Shown piece after piece: positions 33,431 through 46,559 of a DNA stretch of 64,000 bases (its first letter is position 1; each line of letters starts with the position of its first letter). The translations under genes were made by a program, and so were the position numbers. The stretch comes from Pogostemon cablin (Eukaryota > Streptophyta > Magnoliopsida > Lamiales > Lamiaceae): contig CM043005.1 of assembly GCA_023678885.1 (NCBI GenBank), forward strand, positions 2,614,814 to 2,678,813. The letters are read 5' to 3'. Below the pieces are notes generated by a model. It ran no database searches. It saw nothing but the letters and a program-made list of their open reading frames with translations, and was not told the origin of the DNA.

Positions 33431-34379
33431 TGGAAGTCGTACGTGACTATCCCACCGCCCCAACTATTTTATTATTATTATTATTAATTTTTTTATTTGT
33501 TAACGTGCAGCTTCATCAACCATACATTTAACTCTTGCCTAGGAACGACACGCACGTTCAGGCATGCTCCCTCTTGTCCCTCTCTATCTCTCCCTCTCTC
33601 TCTCCCTTCCTTCTCTCTTTTCCTTTTCTTTTTTTCGCTGAATGCTTTCCACCGTTTCACAACTGAGGGATAATCTCTCAATTTATAAGTGATTGTGGGC
33701 GGTGGTAAGTCAAACCAACTTACCGCCCATTGTTATCAACAATTATATTATTATTATACTTATTATTTATAATAATAATAATTATTATTATTATTATTAT
33801 TATCCATTACAAATATACGTTAAATACTTAATAATTAAGATATGATACATTTACAAATTAATACACATACGTATATATTTTCTTACCACTATTATTATTA
33901 GAGAACACATGTGATACTTAATAATTATGAAATAATATATTTATACACATAAGACAATTTAATTATATATCCAAATTAATGCACGTAAATATTTATGCAC
34001 ATATATATATTCAGATATTGTCGTTATTTTTATCACGAATGTCTCAAATAAAATGTAAAGATAAATAAAATGTAGAAACAATTTCACATAATTGCCACAT
34101 TATTATCACATAATTGTCACATAATTATCACATAATTATAAAATACACGTAACACAAATTAAATTATATTGGCACATGAGTAGTGAGAAGCTCGGGAATC
34201 ACAATAAAGGACTATATTTGGACAAAAAAGGACTAATTTGGACTAAAAGGACTAAAAGTTGACAAAAAAGAAAAAAAATTGAGAATTGCAAAAGAAAAAG
34301 GACTAAAGTTGGAAAACATCATACTTAAAGGACCAATTTTGATATTTACTCTTATGGGCTTCTATTATAAGAAATTTAG

Positions 34380-34920
34380 TCGCATTTTAAGTTACACATG
34401 TAGTTGCATGAACAATCACGCAAATGCTTATGCGACCATACGAAACTCTGCATGCAACCACATAAGCGACCCTACATGCAATTGTTTCTGCGACATATTG
34501 TGTGACTATACGCTTCAAGTATAAGCAACTTCTTGTGAAACCAATTATGTAACTACTTACGAGACAACACACGCGACCATCAATGCGACCTTGCATGCGA
34601 TCTCTTGTGCGATCCTGCATGCAACACTTGTGCAATTACAGACAGAAATATATAGTCGCATAATTGGTCACATAAACAGTAACAAGAAAGCTCGCACAAT
34701 ACCGTGCGACCCCGTGAACTTTTGTTCGACCCTGTACGCGACCTTTGTGCGACCAACTGTACGGTCCTATACGCGATTTTTTGTGCAACCCTGTACGTGA
34801 CCTTTTGTGCGACTCTATACGCGACCTTTTGTGCGACTCTGTACGTGACTTTTTGTGCGACTTAGTGTGCGACCCTACATGCGATCTTTGTGCGATCAAC
34901 TGTGTGATTTATTATGCGAC
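34380..34920. repeat. Right TGCGAC-type subterminal repeat array
   Basis: About 24-bp units, clearest at 34735-34880 (GCGACCTTTTGTGCGACTCT, with TAC linkers), degenerate to the left. It mirrors the 31262-31620 array in inverse orientation and abuts the right TIR of the outer element. Confidence 0.8.
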
Positions 34921-35192
34921 TAACCTAAATTCATATTGGGTTGCATTGTGCCGTTGTCGTTTCCCCCATATGGTTGTCTTCTCAAATCTTTAAAATTTTT
35001 TAAGAATGAATGATGGAGTGAGAAGAAAGAATGGGGAAAAATAAATAATAGAGAGAAAAGAGAGAAATTGTTTAATGAGTAAAGGGGTATTTTGGTCCAA
35101 AAAAATTAAAGAGTGGCATATTTTAAAAAAAAATTTATCATGAATGGCATTTAAAAAAAATGTATTGAAAGTGGCATTCTTAGAAATTTTCT
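34920..35192 (-). repeat. Right terminal inverted repeat of the outer 9.8 kb element
   Basis: Inverse of 25418-25690 over the whole length, with small indels; see the element entry for paired blocks. Confidence 0.8.
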
Positions 35193-35201
35193 TTCTATTT
35201 A

Positions 35202-36760
35202 TTACATAAAAGACTATATTATCCCCTTAAAGTCTTAGTAAAAATAAATAAATAAATAAAATCATTTTTCTTAAACTGATATCTTCATTTTTCACTATCC
35301 ACATTTGATTTCACATTCTCCCTTTACTTTTATTTCACAAAAGTTTTCTCTTTTTTTAAAGGAAAAAAAATCAAAATAACTAACCTTTCTCATATAATTT
35401 ATTTTCAAAGTATCACATGTATCTAACATATGATTATATTTTGTAATTTATTTATTAAAAAAAACACTCTTAAAAGTAACAATTTTAAAACAATATGCAG
35501 AAAATAGAGGTGAAAATATATTTAGAATAAAGAAAGTATTATATATTGTAGTGTGATACTCCCTCTATCCCAGAATTTTTTGCACACTTCAATTTTTGCA
35601 CACTTCCTGAAATGTGCAAAAAATTCTGGAACGAAGGGAATAATTTATAAAATGATTTTTCAAAAATCAAAAGCCAATATAAAAATTCTTTATATATTTA
35701 ACATGGCCAAATTACCCTAATCTATCAATATATTTTAATTCCACTTTTAAATTTGTTGTCAAAATCTAATACATATAACATAAGTCACAATATATTTATT
35801 TATTACTTTAAATGTAATTAAAAAAATACTTTTATTAAACTCCGCGAAAATAAATTGAGTTTCAATATATTTGAAAATCAGCCAATAATTTATCAACACC
35901 TGTTTTCAGCTAATATGACCACTCAATTAATTAATTAAGTTATAAGGTTAAGTTAATTACTATATTGACTATAATCACATTCTTATTTTTGACAGAGACT
36001 ATAATAGCTCTCTTTACACATCATGTTAAATAGGGAGTTTTTAGTGACAAACTGTGTATCCATTTGTCTTTGTTCGCCAAAGTACCACGTCAATTTCAAA
36101 GTACATTTTGTCCTATCCACACCAATTTCCTCTAATTTTATTAGTAGGATTTTATAGAGAAATTGGAATTTTTGAATAGGGAAATTTGGTTCGTACGACA
36201 GGGCACTTCTTTTAAAAAATCTCATAATTTCAAATTAGTCCTAAATGTTGTATTTTTTTTTTCACATTCAATTATATTTTATTAAAAAATTACATTTTTT
36301 TCCCCTATTCGTTATAATTTTGAAACTATTAGACCTTTTTTTAGGACGAGAGCCACCTTGTATAGACTAAAAAAGCATTTTTTTCGATTCTGAATTCATC
36401 CATTACATTTGCCTTTAGAAATGGTGTCAATACTTTCTATTGTAATCTAGAGCATGCAAAACAAGCATGTCCATCAATCCCATATGACTTCAAAATTTCA
36501 AAATTCTTCCACAATTTGGAAGTTTTGATAATCCCAAATAAAACCATACCTCATTGGATGGTCAAGTTTTGATCATCAATTTCTCCTTTTAAAAATGAAC
36601 ATATTTTACTATAATTATATCAAAACCATGTCATATTTCCACACACAATTGATAGTAATCTAAAATATTAATAATCCATAAATCATTGTCTATACATCAA
36701 GAGAGTGCTTGGTTCATTATAATTATTAGCTGAATTCATAAGACTTGAAAATGTCATAAA
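35202..36760. other. AT-rich intergenic DNA with one tiny MITE
   Basis: No gene. 35559-35640 is an 82-bp hairpin MITE (CTCCCTCTATCCCAGAATTT at the left, inverse AAATTCTGGAACGAAGGGA at the right). The minus ORF 35983-36225 has no recognisable domain. Confidence 0.5.
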
Positions 36761-36767
36761 TAAAGAA

Positions 36768-36900
36768 TGAGCATAACGATTGCCTTAATTGGATCTTTAT
36801 TAGTAGTTTCAACCGTAGGCATTTTGCCAGGTAGTTGGTGGGCTCATCATGAATTAGATTGGGGTGGTTTTTCATGGGATATTATAACACATCTCTCCTA
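36768..36900 (+). pseudogene. Mitochondrial ccmF-like fragment (NUMT)
   Basis: Reads GILPGSWWAHHELDWGGF in one frame. The W-rich GSWWAHHELG-RGG motif is the haem-handling loop of plant mitochondrial CcmF (cytochrome c maturation). The fragment stops abruptly after the motif (FSWDIITHLS, then stop), where the mitochondrial gene would continue WWF-DPVENAS. Only about 130 bp is recognisable and it is diverged. Short nuclear insertions of mitochondrial DNA are common in plants. The boundaries are inferred from loss of the frame. Confidence 0.5.
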
Positions 36901-36905
36901 ATTAG

Positions 36906-37680
36906 GTTGTGATTCAACTGGCCATTTATTTTTAACTTACAGGCTTAATTAGAAGGAAATAAGTCTGCTTAAGTGCAATCAATTTGTGAAACCCCTTATT
37001 TTTATTAAAAGTATAAAGCTTTTAAAGTATTATTAACTCAATCTAATTTAATGGAAAATCCAGTTGATAGCAGCCAGGTTTTAAGATTGTATAACAGATA
37101 ATTAATCACATTCCATGATTAAGCATGCCTCCTTGATCAGCTGAACTTAACACAATCCTTATTCATTTCCACGTACTCTTTTATTTATTCATTTACTCAA
37201 ATTATATATATAGAGAAACGCATGACTGTTTTACGAAAATTATCATGTGAGACAGATAAAAAATAATAATTTATTTTAATAAATAAAAATATACGTGAAC
37301 AATGAAAAATAATAGCCATCCAAACAAATTATATATTTATCAATAAACAATTAGTATAAAATAGTGTCACCTTAAAATATTTTATGTTGCTCGTGAGTAT
37401 ATATGTATATACGTATCCCCACATCGTACATTAGACGACATATGAGACCTAACAAATTGGAAAAAATCACACTCTCCACCCTGCTGTCTAGACAGTCGTG
37501 TGAGTCACCAATTCACCATTAAAAAAACACAACCACAAATTATTAACTCCATTAAAATAAAAATTAAAACTTGCATCTGATATTTTAAATATCAAACAAA
37601 AAATATATTTATTACTCCATATATTTACTTTTTGAGATTCACTAAATTGTCATGAAAAGGAACACTGCCACCCCACCGCA
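36906..37680. other. Intergenic DNA upstream of the ALMT gene
   Basis: AT-rich, no gene. Ends in ACCCCACCGCA, which contains the left target duplicate (CCACCGCA, 37673-37680) of the following hAT element. Confidence 0.5.
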
Positions 37681-38100
37681 CAGAAGCGGACTTAAGAAGG
37701 GGGTAGGGGGGCACTGGGCCCCCTGAATTTCTAAAAATTACTAGTATAGATATAGAAATTTTCTTGAAATAGTTTTGTGTCCAAGTGATGAAGTGAGGAT
37801 GTTTTAGTTTTAAAGGTCCCGTGTTCGATTCATGCACTGTTACTTTTTTCCTCTCTTCTATTTCTTTTATTTATTTATTTTCCCTCTAAATAACATATTT
37901 ATTTAATAATTTTAATGACTTTAATTTCAAAATTGTTACTCTTACATAATACAATTAAAAATACTAAAACATCTTTAGAAAAATGTTAATAAAAGTTGGT
38001 AAATAAAATAATTATTCTTAAAATTTGTAGAACAAAAAACACAAATTATTGTATGAGAAAAATTGGGCCCCCCTCGACGGAAATCCTGCGTCCGCCACTG
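37681..38100. mobile_element. hAT-type MITE next to the ALMT promoter
   Basis: Ends CAGAAGCGGAC and inverse CAGTGGCGGAC, with GGGGGGCACTGGGCCCCC / GGGGGGCCCAA inside each. The exact 8-bp duplication CCACCGCA flanks it (37673-37680, 38101-38108). A tRNA-like B-box phrase (GTGTTCGATTC, about 37821) lies inside. It ends 32 bp before the ALMT TATA box, so it displaces the distal promoter by 420 bp. Confidence 0.85.
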
Positions 38101-38132
38101 CCACCGCACCCCACAATTGAGTAATCACATAC

Positions 38133-38140
38133 TATATAAG
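38133..38140 (+). promoter_or_regulatory. ALMT TATA box
   Basis: TATATAAG, 110 bp before the ATG. It is followed by a pyrimidine leader with a CT microsatellite (38200-38221), typical of plant 5' UTRs. Confidence 0.6.
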
Positions 38141-38242
38141 GCTACAAACTCAAAGATTCTTGGGACAAATTGGGGCTGAAGTAAAATACTAGCAAATTAC
38201 TCTCTCTCTCTCTCTCTCTCTTGTTTTCTATAGCTTAGAAGG

Positions 38243-41200
38243 ATGATTGGTGGAAGCAAGAATGTGGAGAAGGGTGATGGAAATAGAGTTTGGCTAATTT
38301 GGTTGGTTTCATTGATTAAGGAAATGGGAGGTTGTGATAAAAGGGATAGAAGAAGATTGATTCACAGTGTGAAGGTTGGAGTAGCTTTGGTTCTTGTTTC
38401 CCTTTTGTATTTGGTAAATCCTATGTTCAAACAAGTGAAAGATAATGCCATGTGGGCTATCATGACTGTCGTCGTCATGTTCGAGTTCTATGCAGGTTTC
38501 TATCTCCCCCTTTCTGATCTCCCTCATGTGTGCATGGTTTTATCTTTGTTATTTTAATGACATAATAATAAACAAACATGGATTTAATTTACGTCAGAGT
38601 ATTATTTTTCAAAATATCGAATATCACTCGAGTTATCATATATTGTCATACTGAAAAGTAACCATCTATCAATCTATATAGTATAAAAAAGAGAAATAGA
38701 ATAATGAAACAAAGAAATAACCATCTTTTTATCGTATAAAAAAGAGAAATAGAATTAGAAATAGTGAAACTGTTTCATGCATGGTAACTTTCCACGAAAC
38801 AGTCGCATAGAATTTTCTTACATATTAATTACTTTTTATCAAAATATTATTGTGGCACCAATTTTTACCAAAGTTATTTAGTGAAAATTGATGGAGTAAT
38901 TTAGATTAAAAGTTTATTTATTTGTAGAATAAAATAAAATGGGTTGATTGCAACTAACAGGCAGTACGTTGAGCAAAGGCATAAACCGTGGAATTGGGAC
39001 ATTATTAGGTGGAGGGCTAGGATGCGTTGCTGCTATTTTAGCGGCTAAGATTGGAGGGATCGGCCAGGAACTCCTCATTACTATTTCACTCTTCATCTTT
39101 GGTACTTTTTTCCTTTTTCAATTCATATAACTTATTAGTATTTTTTAATTTTATTTCAGTAAAATTATTTGAATCAATCACTAGAGTCGAGAATTTAGGA
39201 TTTAATTTCCTGTAATAATTATTAAGATAAGGTATAATAATATCCCACATGATCATTTTAATTTTCATGTTGAAAAAATCTACAAGAAAAAAGGCACTAA
39301 ATTGATTTCAACCTTTTAATTCTTTTAATGATTTTGATTCAAAAGTTTCTCTCCGTAGATGTATTTTATGAATAAAATAATTGATTTAATATAAATATAT
39401 TATGCTAATGCTAGTCTGATCACACAACTCCACTAATTATATTGCATGAATAGGAACGCGTTTTCCTTGTATTTATTTATTTAGAATTATAATGAATTGT
39501 TTTTTTTTAAACGAATTAATGGAACCATAATAAATTTATATATAACGTTCTTTCTAGCTACATCGACTTTCACTTTATTGTACGTACAGCTTTTAGAGTT
39601 CTGTCGATTTTCACGTTAGGAAAATATTTAAGTGAAAAAACTTTCATTTCATCATCAAACACTTTATCGGTCTCATAAAAAGCTTCGTAAAAAATGGTGT
39701 ACCCCATCATTAGGGGCCTCCATCGTCCCTATCCTGTGGATTGATGGAGGAGGTAAATTGCAGGATGTAATTCAAATGGCTCATAGAGATAGCTCATTGT
39801 TTAACTTGTGATTACAATGGGTCAAAATCCATAGCAAAAGAAGGAATCGAACCTCCACCCTGCAGCAACCAAACTCGGTTGAAGGCCTTTCCACCCTCTC
39901 CACCACATTTAAAAAAATTATTCTTTTTATAACTTTGTTGACTTTATAGAATATTATAGTAATTTTAAGTAATAAAAATATTTCAGCAAAAGCTAAATTA
40001 AGTGGATTAATGTTGTGTTTAGGTGGCATGGCTACATATTTTAGGCAGTTGCCAAAAATCAAGAAGAAATATGACTATGGATTCATGATTTTCATCCTGA
40101 CCTTCAACCTGGTGGCGGTTTCCGGCGTCCGGGCAGAGAAAGTGGTGGAGGTGGCGCAGGACCGCCTCGCCGCCATCGGAATGGGTTTCGCCATCTGCAT
40201 TTTTGTCAGCTTGCTTGTCTTTCCAATCTGGGCGAGTAACGAACTCCATGCTTCCACTGCATCAAAATTTCATAAACTTGCAGCCACTGTTCAAGGTGGG
40301 TTCAAACAAAAAGTTTTTTTTTTAATCTGAAAAATAATAATTACCATTTTTTCTAATCTAACTTTTAAGTACGAGTTTGTATTGGTGATGCAATGTCGAA
40401 AATATTTTCTTTCCTAGCTAAAAATAGAGTGATGTATTATCATTTTTTTAATTAAAGATATTAATCTTGAAAGCACTAATTTCGTGATAATATAAATGTA
40501 GATATAGCTTTTTTTTCAGACTTTACAATTATAATTGATATAATTAAATCCAATTAATTAGTTAAAAAGAAAATTACTATGTGATTTATATGCCTAGAAT
40601 TCGAAATTTAAACAGAGTTTTATGGAATTGAATTAAAATATTTTATAGTAATTGCTATTTTATTAATTTAAGTGTATAACTTAATATAATAATTTTCCTC
40701 TTCTAATTGTAATTTATTAAAGGATGCTTGGATGAATTTTTCAAACTGGGTAATGAGAAGGAAGGTGATGGAAGTGGCTATATTCAACTATGCAAGTCTG
40801 TACTCAACTCCAAATCCAATGACGAATCCCTGGTATAATTATATCCCTTTATTTTTAATGCAAAAACGTATGCGACATGCATACGGCAGGATGAGTTTTG
40901 TGATACGGATAAGAAGTAATAGTAATATTTACAGTAAAAATGATACCTTGATCGATAAAAATGATACAAAATTATCAGCTAAAACTAAGTGCTCCACCCA
41001 ATCCATGGTGGTTGTGTCCATGCATGCAATAATGATACCAAAAAAGGGGAATATATATAATCTTATTTGTTGCAGGCAAATTTTGCAAAATGGGAACCTT
41101 GGCATGGAAAATTTGGACTACAATATCCATGGGATAAGTACTTGGACATTGGAGAGCATTTAAGAGAAGTTGCCACAACAATTCTTTCTTTAAAAGGATG

Positions 41201-41639
41201 CCTTCAATCCTCTAAACAGGTAATTAAATAAATAACTATATCTCTAAATATGGAGTATAAAATTTAACAAATAATTTAAATTTAATATATTTTTATAATT
41301 CCACATCAGCCAACTCCAATGAAAAGGCAAGCACTGAAGGAGCCCTGTGAACATTTCATGCTATCAATTGGATGGATATTGAAAGAGCTTGGAGATAAAA
41401 TTGTTAAAATGGAGATGTGCCAAACAAAGCCTTCCATTTATCCCAAATTGCAATCCCTGAAATTACAATTAAGCCCTCCGTTCAAGATGGAAGATGAAGT
41501 TGAAATTGATGAACATCTTGTAATTTCCAGTTTCAATTTCTTGTTGTTGGAGATTGTGGACAAGGTTGAAATTTTGGCCAAAAATGTGGAAGAATTAGGT
41601 AAAGAAGCACATTTCCGAGCAACTAAGATGGATGTTTAA
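38243..41639 (+). CDS. ALMT: Aluminium-activated malate transporter (ALMT) family anion channel
   Basis: Six exons, all with GT-AG borders and consistent phase: 38243-38495, 38961-39101, 40023-40295, 40723-40832, 41076-41219, 41310-41639, giving 416 residues. ALMTs are membrane channels for malate and other anions in plasma membrane or tonoplast, acting in root exudation and guard cells. The N-terminal half has about six membrane segments: around residues 40-55 (VALVLVSLLYL), 70-85 (WAIMTVVVMFEF), 95-115, 122-140, 152-170 (FMIFILTFNLVAV) and 188-208. The SKGINRGIGTLLGGGLG block follows segment 2. The long cytosolic C-terminus carries the family WEP motif (WEPWHG from residue 265) and a helical end. 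Start: the first ATG after the TATA box, MIGGSKNVEK. Exon 3 could start earlier at 39987 in frame, but 40023 gives the family's FGGMATYFR. No lesion is seen. Subfamily and substrate cannot be told. Confidence 0.9.
39691..39908 (-). mobile_element. SINE in ALMT intron 2
   Basis: The minus strand carries a Pol III B box GGTTCGATTCC (39853-39843), an A-box-like GTGGTGGAGAGGG about 50 nt upstream, and a 3' end GGGGTACACCATTTTTT. The 3' part is shared with the truncated copy at 24625-24679. Inside an intron, it should not change the protein. Confidence 0.7.
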
Positions 41640-42039
41640 GCGGGATCGTACATATATATGATCGCAAAATAAATTTTGTATTCGTGATATATTTTGAAAT
41701 AAATTAACTTGTTAACAAATATTTTCACTTCTTATTTGTTTTAATAAACACATTTTGTATGACAATTTACACGAGCTTTTGCCTATTTTTGTAAGGTGAT
41801 AATGTTAGAGTACTTGCAAAGCTCTGAATCTATAATGTAAAGTGTCATTTAGCTCAAAAGAATTAGGCTAACTTCGCTTTAAACTTAATATTTGGATGGT
41901 TTCTTTGTAAACTTTGAATAGTAAAAAATTATTTAAATTAAAAATATATTTAGTAGATGTTTAGTTAAAAAATAGAATGATGATATAACGGATTTTATCT
42001 TTTCAAGTCAATGATAATTGGAATATGTGATTGACTTAC
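41640..42039. other. ALMT 3' flank
   Basis: AT-rich, no ORF. AATAAA motifs at about 41670 and 41700 may serve the ALMT poly(A) site. The region ends at the LINE target site. Confidence 0.45.
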
Positions 42040-42058
42040 ACTACTTGGTTTCCGTATT
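42040..42058. repeat. 19-bp target site duplication of the LINE (left)
   Basis: ACTACTTGGTTTCCGTATT, exactly repeated at 48032-48050. A short poly(T), the poly(A) tail of the minus-strand insert, follows at once. Confidence 0.95.
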
Positions 42059-42135
42059 TTTTTAAGAAAATAAAGTATATTCATTTAAAGGGTCTGGAAA
42101 CAGGTGTTTGACATAATTAAATTCGGCTGAGAATT

Positions 42136-45100
42136 TCACGTAATTTCATTCGAGACAAAGTTTTTAGCGTGAAAAGCAAGTTCATGGGCCATCAAATTAA
42201 AAACACGACATACCCAACAAAATCTAACAGAGTCCATAGAGAGAAGTAGATCCTGAATATCTTCAAAAATAGGGAAAGCATGAGCTGGACAGTCCGACTC
42301 GCCCAAAGCACAGAGAATAACTATGCGAGCATCCCCAATAATTGAAAAGATCATCATGTAGAGAGAAGTGACCATGTGGAATGCTTCACGAAGTGCCAAA
42401 AATTCAGCAATTTCAGGGTCTATAGTCTCAGCAAAAAATTTCGAGAAACCATGCTTCCAAGACTCATTGTTGTCAAGGATAGCAACTCCAATACCAGTAC
42501 GATTGAAGCGACGAGATGTCGCTCTGTCAAAAAAGATGTGCAATCCTCTGTTGGGAACTTGAAGTTGTAGAGAGGATAAAGAAGGAGCAAGTCTTTCCGG
42601 CCAACCATCAGAGAGTTTGAAATCAGAGAGTAGACGAGCAGCAGCAAAAATAATATCCCTAGGCTCTGATAGAATATCCTCAAAAATATGTTTGTTCCTT
42701 GAAGTCCAGACAAAATAAGCAAGAACAACAAAAAATTCAATGAGGTTAGAATCACCTGAAAGAATTATTTCTTTAAACCAGAGGTCTAATAAAGGTTGTT
42801 GGAAGCTTTGAACAATATCAGAAATTCCACTTTGTTGCCAAACTGAGGTGGCAAAATAGCAGTGGAAGAAGATATGGACATCAGAGCTATTTTGGAAGCA
42901 GATTTTGCATGATGAATCAGCCAAAATACCTCGTTTTTGGAGATTATCTGAAGTTGGGAGTGAGTTGGTACAATATCTCCAAAGAAAGTGGGAGATACGT
43001 GGAGGAATTTTAAGCTTCCAGATGCATTTTCAAACCGGATGAGGGCCAGAGCTTGCAGAACCAAGCGGGTGAGCAGATGAGTGATTAATACCACTTTCAA
43101 TGATCTTATTGTAGGCTGATTTGAAAGAGAATTTACCATTCTTAGAGTAATGCCAAATCCATCGATCAGGTGAAAAACAATGTCTCAAAGGCAATGAAAG
43201 AATGAGGTCTGCTTCATCAACATCGAACATTTGCCTAACAAGATCAGATTTCCAAGTATGTAAGGAGTGATCAATGAGCATACTGACTGGAGTAGAGCTC
43301 GAGCAAGGCAACTGGACTTGTCTAACATAAAAGTTTGAAGATCTAGGAAGCCAACGATCATTATGAATTATGGTGTTTGCACCTGAGAAGATGAGGCGTC
43401 TGCATCCAAAATTTAAAATTTTCCTACCCTCCAATATGCTTCTCCATGACCAGGAAGGCCGATGTCCAAGATTCGCGTCTGAAAATGAACAGTTTCGAAA
43501 GTATTTTGCCTTCAGTAATCTGGCAAGGAGAGAATATGGTTGTGTCAAGAGGCGCCAACCTTGTTTGCTGAGAAGAACAAGGTTAAAGGCTTTCAAATCT
43601 CGAAACCCCAATCCTCTATTACCTTTGCTAGCCGTCATCTTACTCCAAGAAACCCATGATATCTTCCTTCTGTTATCTTTTTTACCCCACCAAAAACCTG
43701 AGATCATTGAGGTAAGTTCATCAAGGAAACCATCAGGTAGTTTGAAGCATGTCATAGCATAAGATGGGATGGCCTACAAAACCGACTTGATGAGAATCTC
43801 TTTTTCAGCATGTGAAAGAAACTTCGTTGTCCAACCTGAGATTTGTTGCCAAATTCTGTCCTTAATAGAGCTGAAAATCTATTTTTTACTCCTCCCTATC
43901 ACTGATGGAAGGCCAGATACTTTCCATGAGATTCAACTTGTTGCATTCTGAGTATGTCTGAAATAGAGTTTGCAACATGTTGTGCTGTATTAGAGCTGAA
44001 GGTAACACTAGACTTGTCGAAATTCACACGTTGTTCAGATACATGCTCAAATAGGTTTATGGCCCCTTTAAGATGTTGTGCCTCTTCTAAAGTAACTTTT
44101 CCAAATATTAGAGTATCATCTATAAAAAAGAGGTCAGAAATACAAGGAGCAAGTCTAGATATCTTGATGCCATGAATTTTCTTGCAATATAGAAGATCTT
44201 GAAGAATGCTTGAAATATTTCAGAGCAAATGATGAAAAGGTAGGGACTCAAGGGATCTCCTTGTCTAATGCCACGCTGGGGAACAAGATTGGCAAATCTT
44301 ATTCCATTTAGAAGGTAAGAAAAAGACACACTAGAAAGGCACATGTTGACAATTTAAATTTTCTTATCTGAAAAATTTAGAGATTTGAGAACTTAGAGGA
44401 TAAAGGACCATTCAAGGCGATCAAAGGCTTTACTCATATCTAATTTAATAGACATGAAGACATTTTTGTTTGTTGGGCAAGACCTCATAAAGTGGTGAAT
44501 TTCATGAGCAATCAACACATTATCACTTATGAGTCTTCCAGAAATAAAAGCAGATTGAGACTCTGATATAAGCTGGAGAAGAGATGACTTAATCCTATTA
44601 GCAACACATTTGGAGGCAAGTTTGTAGACAATGTTGCACAAATTGATAGGTCTAAATTGACTAACTGTACAAGGATTTTTAATTTTCGGGATGAGAATAA
44701 TAAAAGTGTGATTACAAGGCCATTGAAGATAAGAGAATTAAGAAAATCAAGAACAAATTTAGTTACATCCAGACCAACAATATGCTAGAATTTTTGAAAA
44801 AAGATAAGGCTTATACCATCCGGGCCAGGAGATTTGAAAGGATGCATATCTTTTAGAGATTTTCGGACCTCGTCTCTAGTAAACGGCTGGTCAAGGATAT
44901 CATGCGCACTCTCATCGACTCTACGTCAAATTCTACTCAAAGCCAACTGAAGATCATGAGAGCTACTTTTGGAGGAGGAGAAGAGATCACAAAAGTAATC
45001 ATGGATGATAGCTTGGATGTCTTTTGTTTCATGGCAAATGATTCCATCTTCGTTTTGCAGCGAGGATATTTGATTAAACTCGCGATGCAAATTTGCATGA

Positions 45101-46176
45101 GAGTGGAAGAATTTTGTGTTCTTATCTCCTTCTTTGTGCCAGTGTTGTTTGGCTCTTTGCTTCCAGATGACACTTTCTTGACCTTCAAGAAAGGACAGAC
45201 AAGCATGAAGAACAATAAGCTTCTGCTTTGTATTGGTCGAGATCAGCCCTTGTCGAAGACTAGCAATCTCTTTCTTGATATTTAAAATTTTTTTCTTGAG
45301 CTCTTTGCCATTTGTACCTCCCCAAGATAGCAGCCCTACTGTACAATTGCTCATCTTAGAGTGAAGGGAGTCAAAGGTATCATTCCAGTGATCTTTAATA
45401 ACTTTTTCACAGTCTTCAGATTTTACCCACATAGCTTCAAAGCGAAAAGGTCTAGAGTTTCGAAATCTTTGGATATTTGGGGGTGTAAACCAAATTGAAG
45501 GTGAATGATTGAGTGGTCGGAGTGAAAAGCGGGGAGATGAGTATTTTTGTGCCAAGGGAAAGAGGACGAGAAAGGTGGGTCGCAAGTGAAGCGATCGAGA
45601 CGGGCTCTTTGAGTGAAGGGGTGGATTGAAAGACGACTCCAGGTGATGTTGGTACCATTAAAACCCATATCAGAAAGAGAGCAGTTCTCCAAAGCTTCAC
45701 GAAAGCATTGGATTTGCCAATTAGCACGTGGCTTAGGCCCTTCAAATTCGGATTGTAGTAAGACCTCATTAAAATTCCCAAAACATAGCCACGGGATAGG
45801 ATGTGGAGAAAACTGAGAGCAAAAACGTCTAAGCTGCTCTGCGGAGGGAGACATCAGGTTCTCCGTAGACACCAGTAATGCGAATTGATTTATCCAGGAG
45901 AGTTGCATCAAGATCAATGAATCTATCTGAATAACAACGCAAGTTGACAAAAACATCTTTTTTCCAAAGAAAAGCCATCCCACCACTACGACCACGACAA
46001 GGAACAGAGAAACCAAACAAACCCAAATTGCATTTCAGGTGATCAATAATAGAGGAATCACACTAAGTTTCACAAAGGAAAACTAAGTAGGGAGACTTTT
46101 AGCGAATAACATCGCGGAGCTCTTGAACTGTATCAGGGTTTCCAAGCCCTCTACAGTTCCAGCTAAGGATACTCAT
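42136..46176 (-). pseudogene. LINE ORF2: endonuclease / reverse transcriptase / RNase H
   Basis: Starts MSILSWNCRGLGNPDTVQEL (ATG at 46176), the classic AP-endonuclease start, then meets a stop after ELRDVIR. The endonuclease continues in shifting frames (SGGMAFLWKK, WLCFGNFNEVL, DMGFNGTNITWS, RARLDRF, FHSDHSIIHL). A linker follows (45585-44926; HWHKEGDKNTKFFHSHANLH). Reverse transcriptase: SESQSAFISGRLISDNVLIA, KLDMSKAFDRLEW, RGIRQGDPLSPYLFIICSE and FFIDDTLIF in place of the usual F/YADD. Then a thumb and zinc-binding region (43755-43030; GFWWGKKDNRRKISWVSW; CKICFQNSSDVHIFFHC) and RNase H (42540-42136; GVAILDN, EFLALREA, GDARIVI, AHELAFHAK). Confidence 0.9.
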
Positions 46177-46559
46177 TGTTCTCAGCGGGACAAGGGTGAA
46201 GGCCCAGTCGCCGCCGTTGTGACAAAAATATTAAGAGGAATAGGTGAAGAAGATGTTAAGTCAGATTTTGCACGTTTTGCTGAGATTTCCATGAGCTCTG
46301 ATGATCCAAGGTTACCACTCAATTTTCTTTTTGGAAATGTTATAAGCATCGGTTCAGGTTGGGAAGAGTGAAGGGCTGTTTTAGAGGTGTGTATAAACTT
46401 TTTGAAGGTTTTCTTAACAGAGGGTTCCTGTCGGATTGGTATGTTGACTAGGAAAGGATTTTCACATTTCATGTCAGCAAGAAGAGGATCAAAGTTATCA
46501 GTGGGGGATAAAGAGGTGGTGTCGGAACTGCAGATTGATGGCTTTGGAGGGAGACATAT

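Noticed and set aside
34279..34993. Overlapping ORFs with Cys-rich repeats (RDLLCDS, SHKKSRTES)
   Set aside because: Translations of the 24-bp TGCGAC array on both strands; not a Cys-rich protein gene.
37800..37850. tRNA gene in the hAT MITE (GTGTTCGATTC)
   Set aside because: Only a B-box-like phrase; no cloverleaf or acceptor pairing.
39987..40022. Alternative ALMT exon 3 acceptor TTTCAG at 39986
   Set aside because: It adds AKAKLSGLMLCL, absent from the family; the TTTAG acceptor at 40022 gives the conserved FGGMATYFR.
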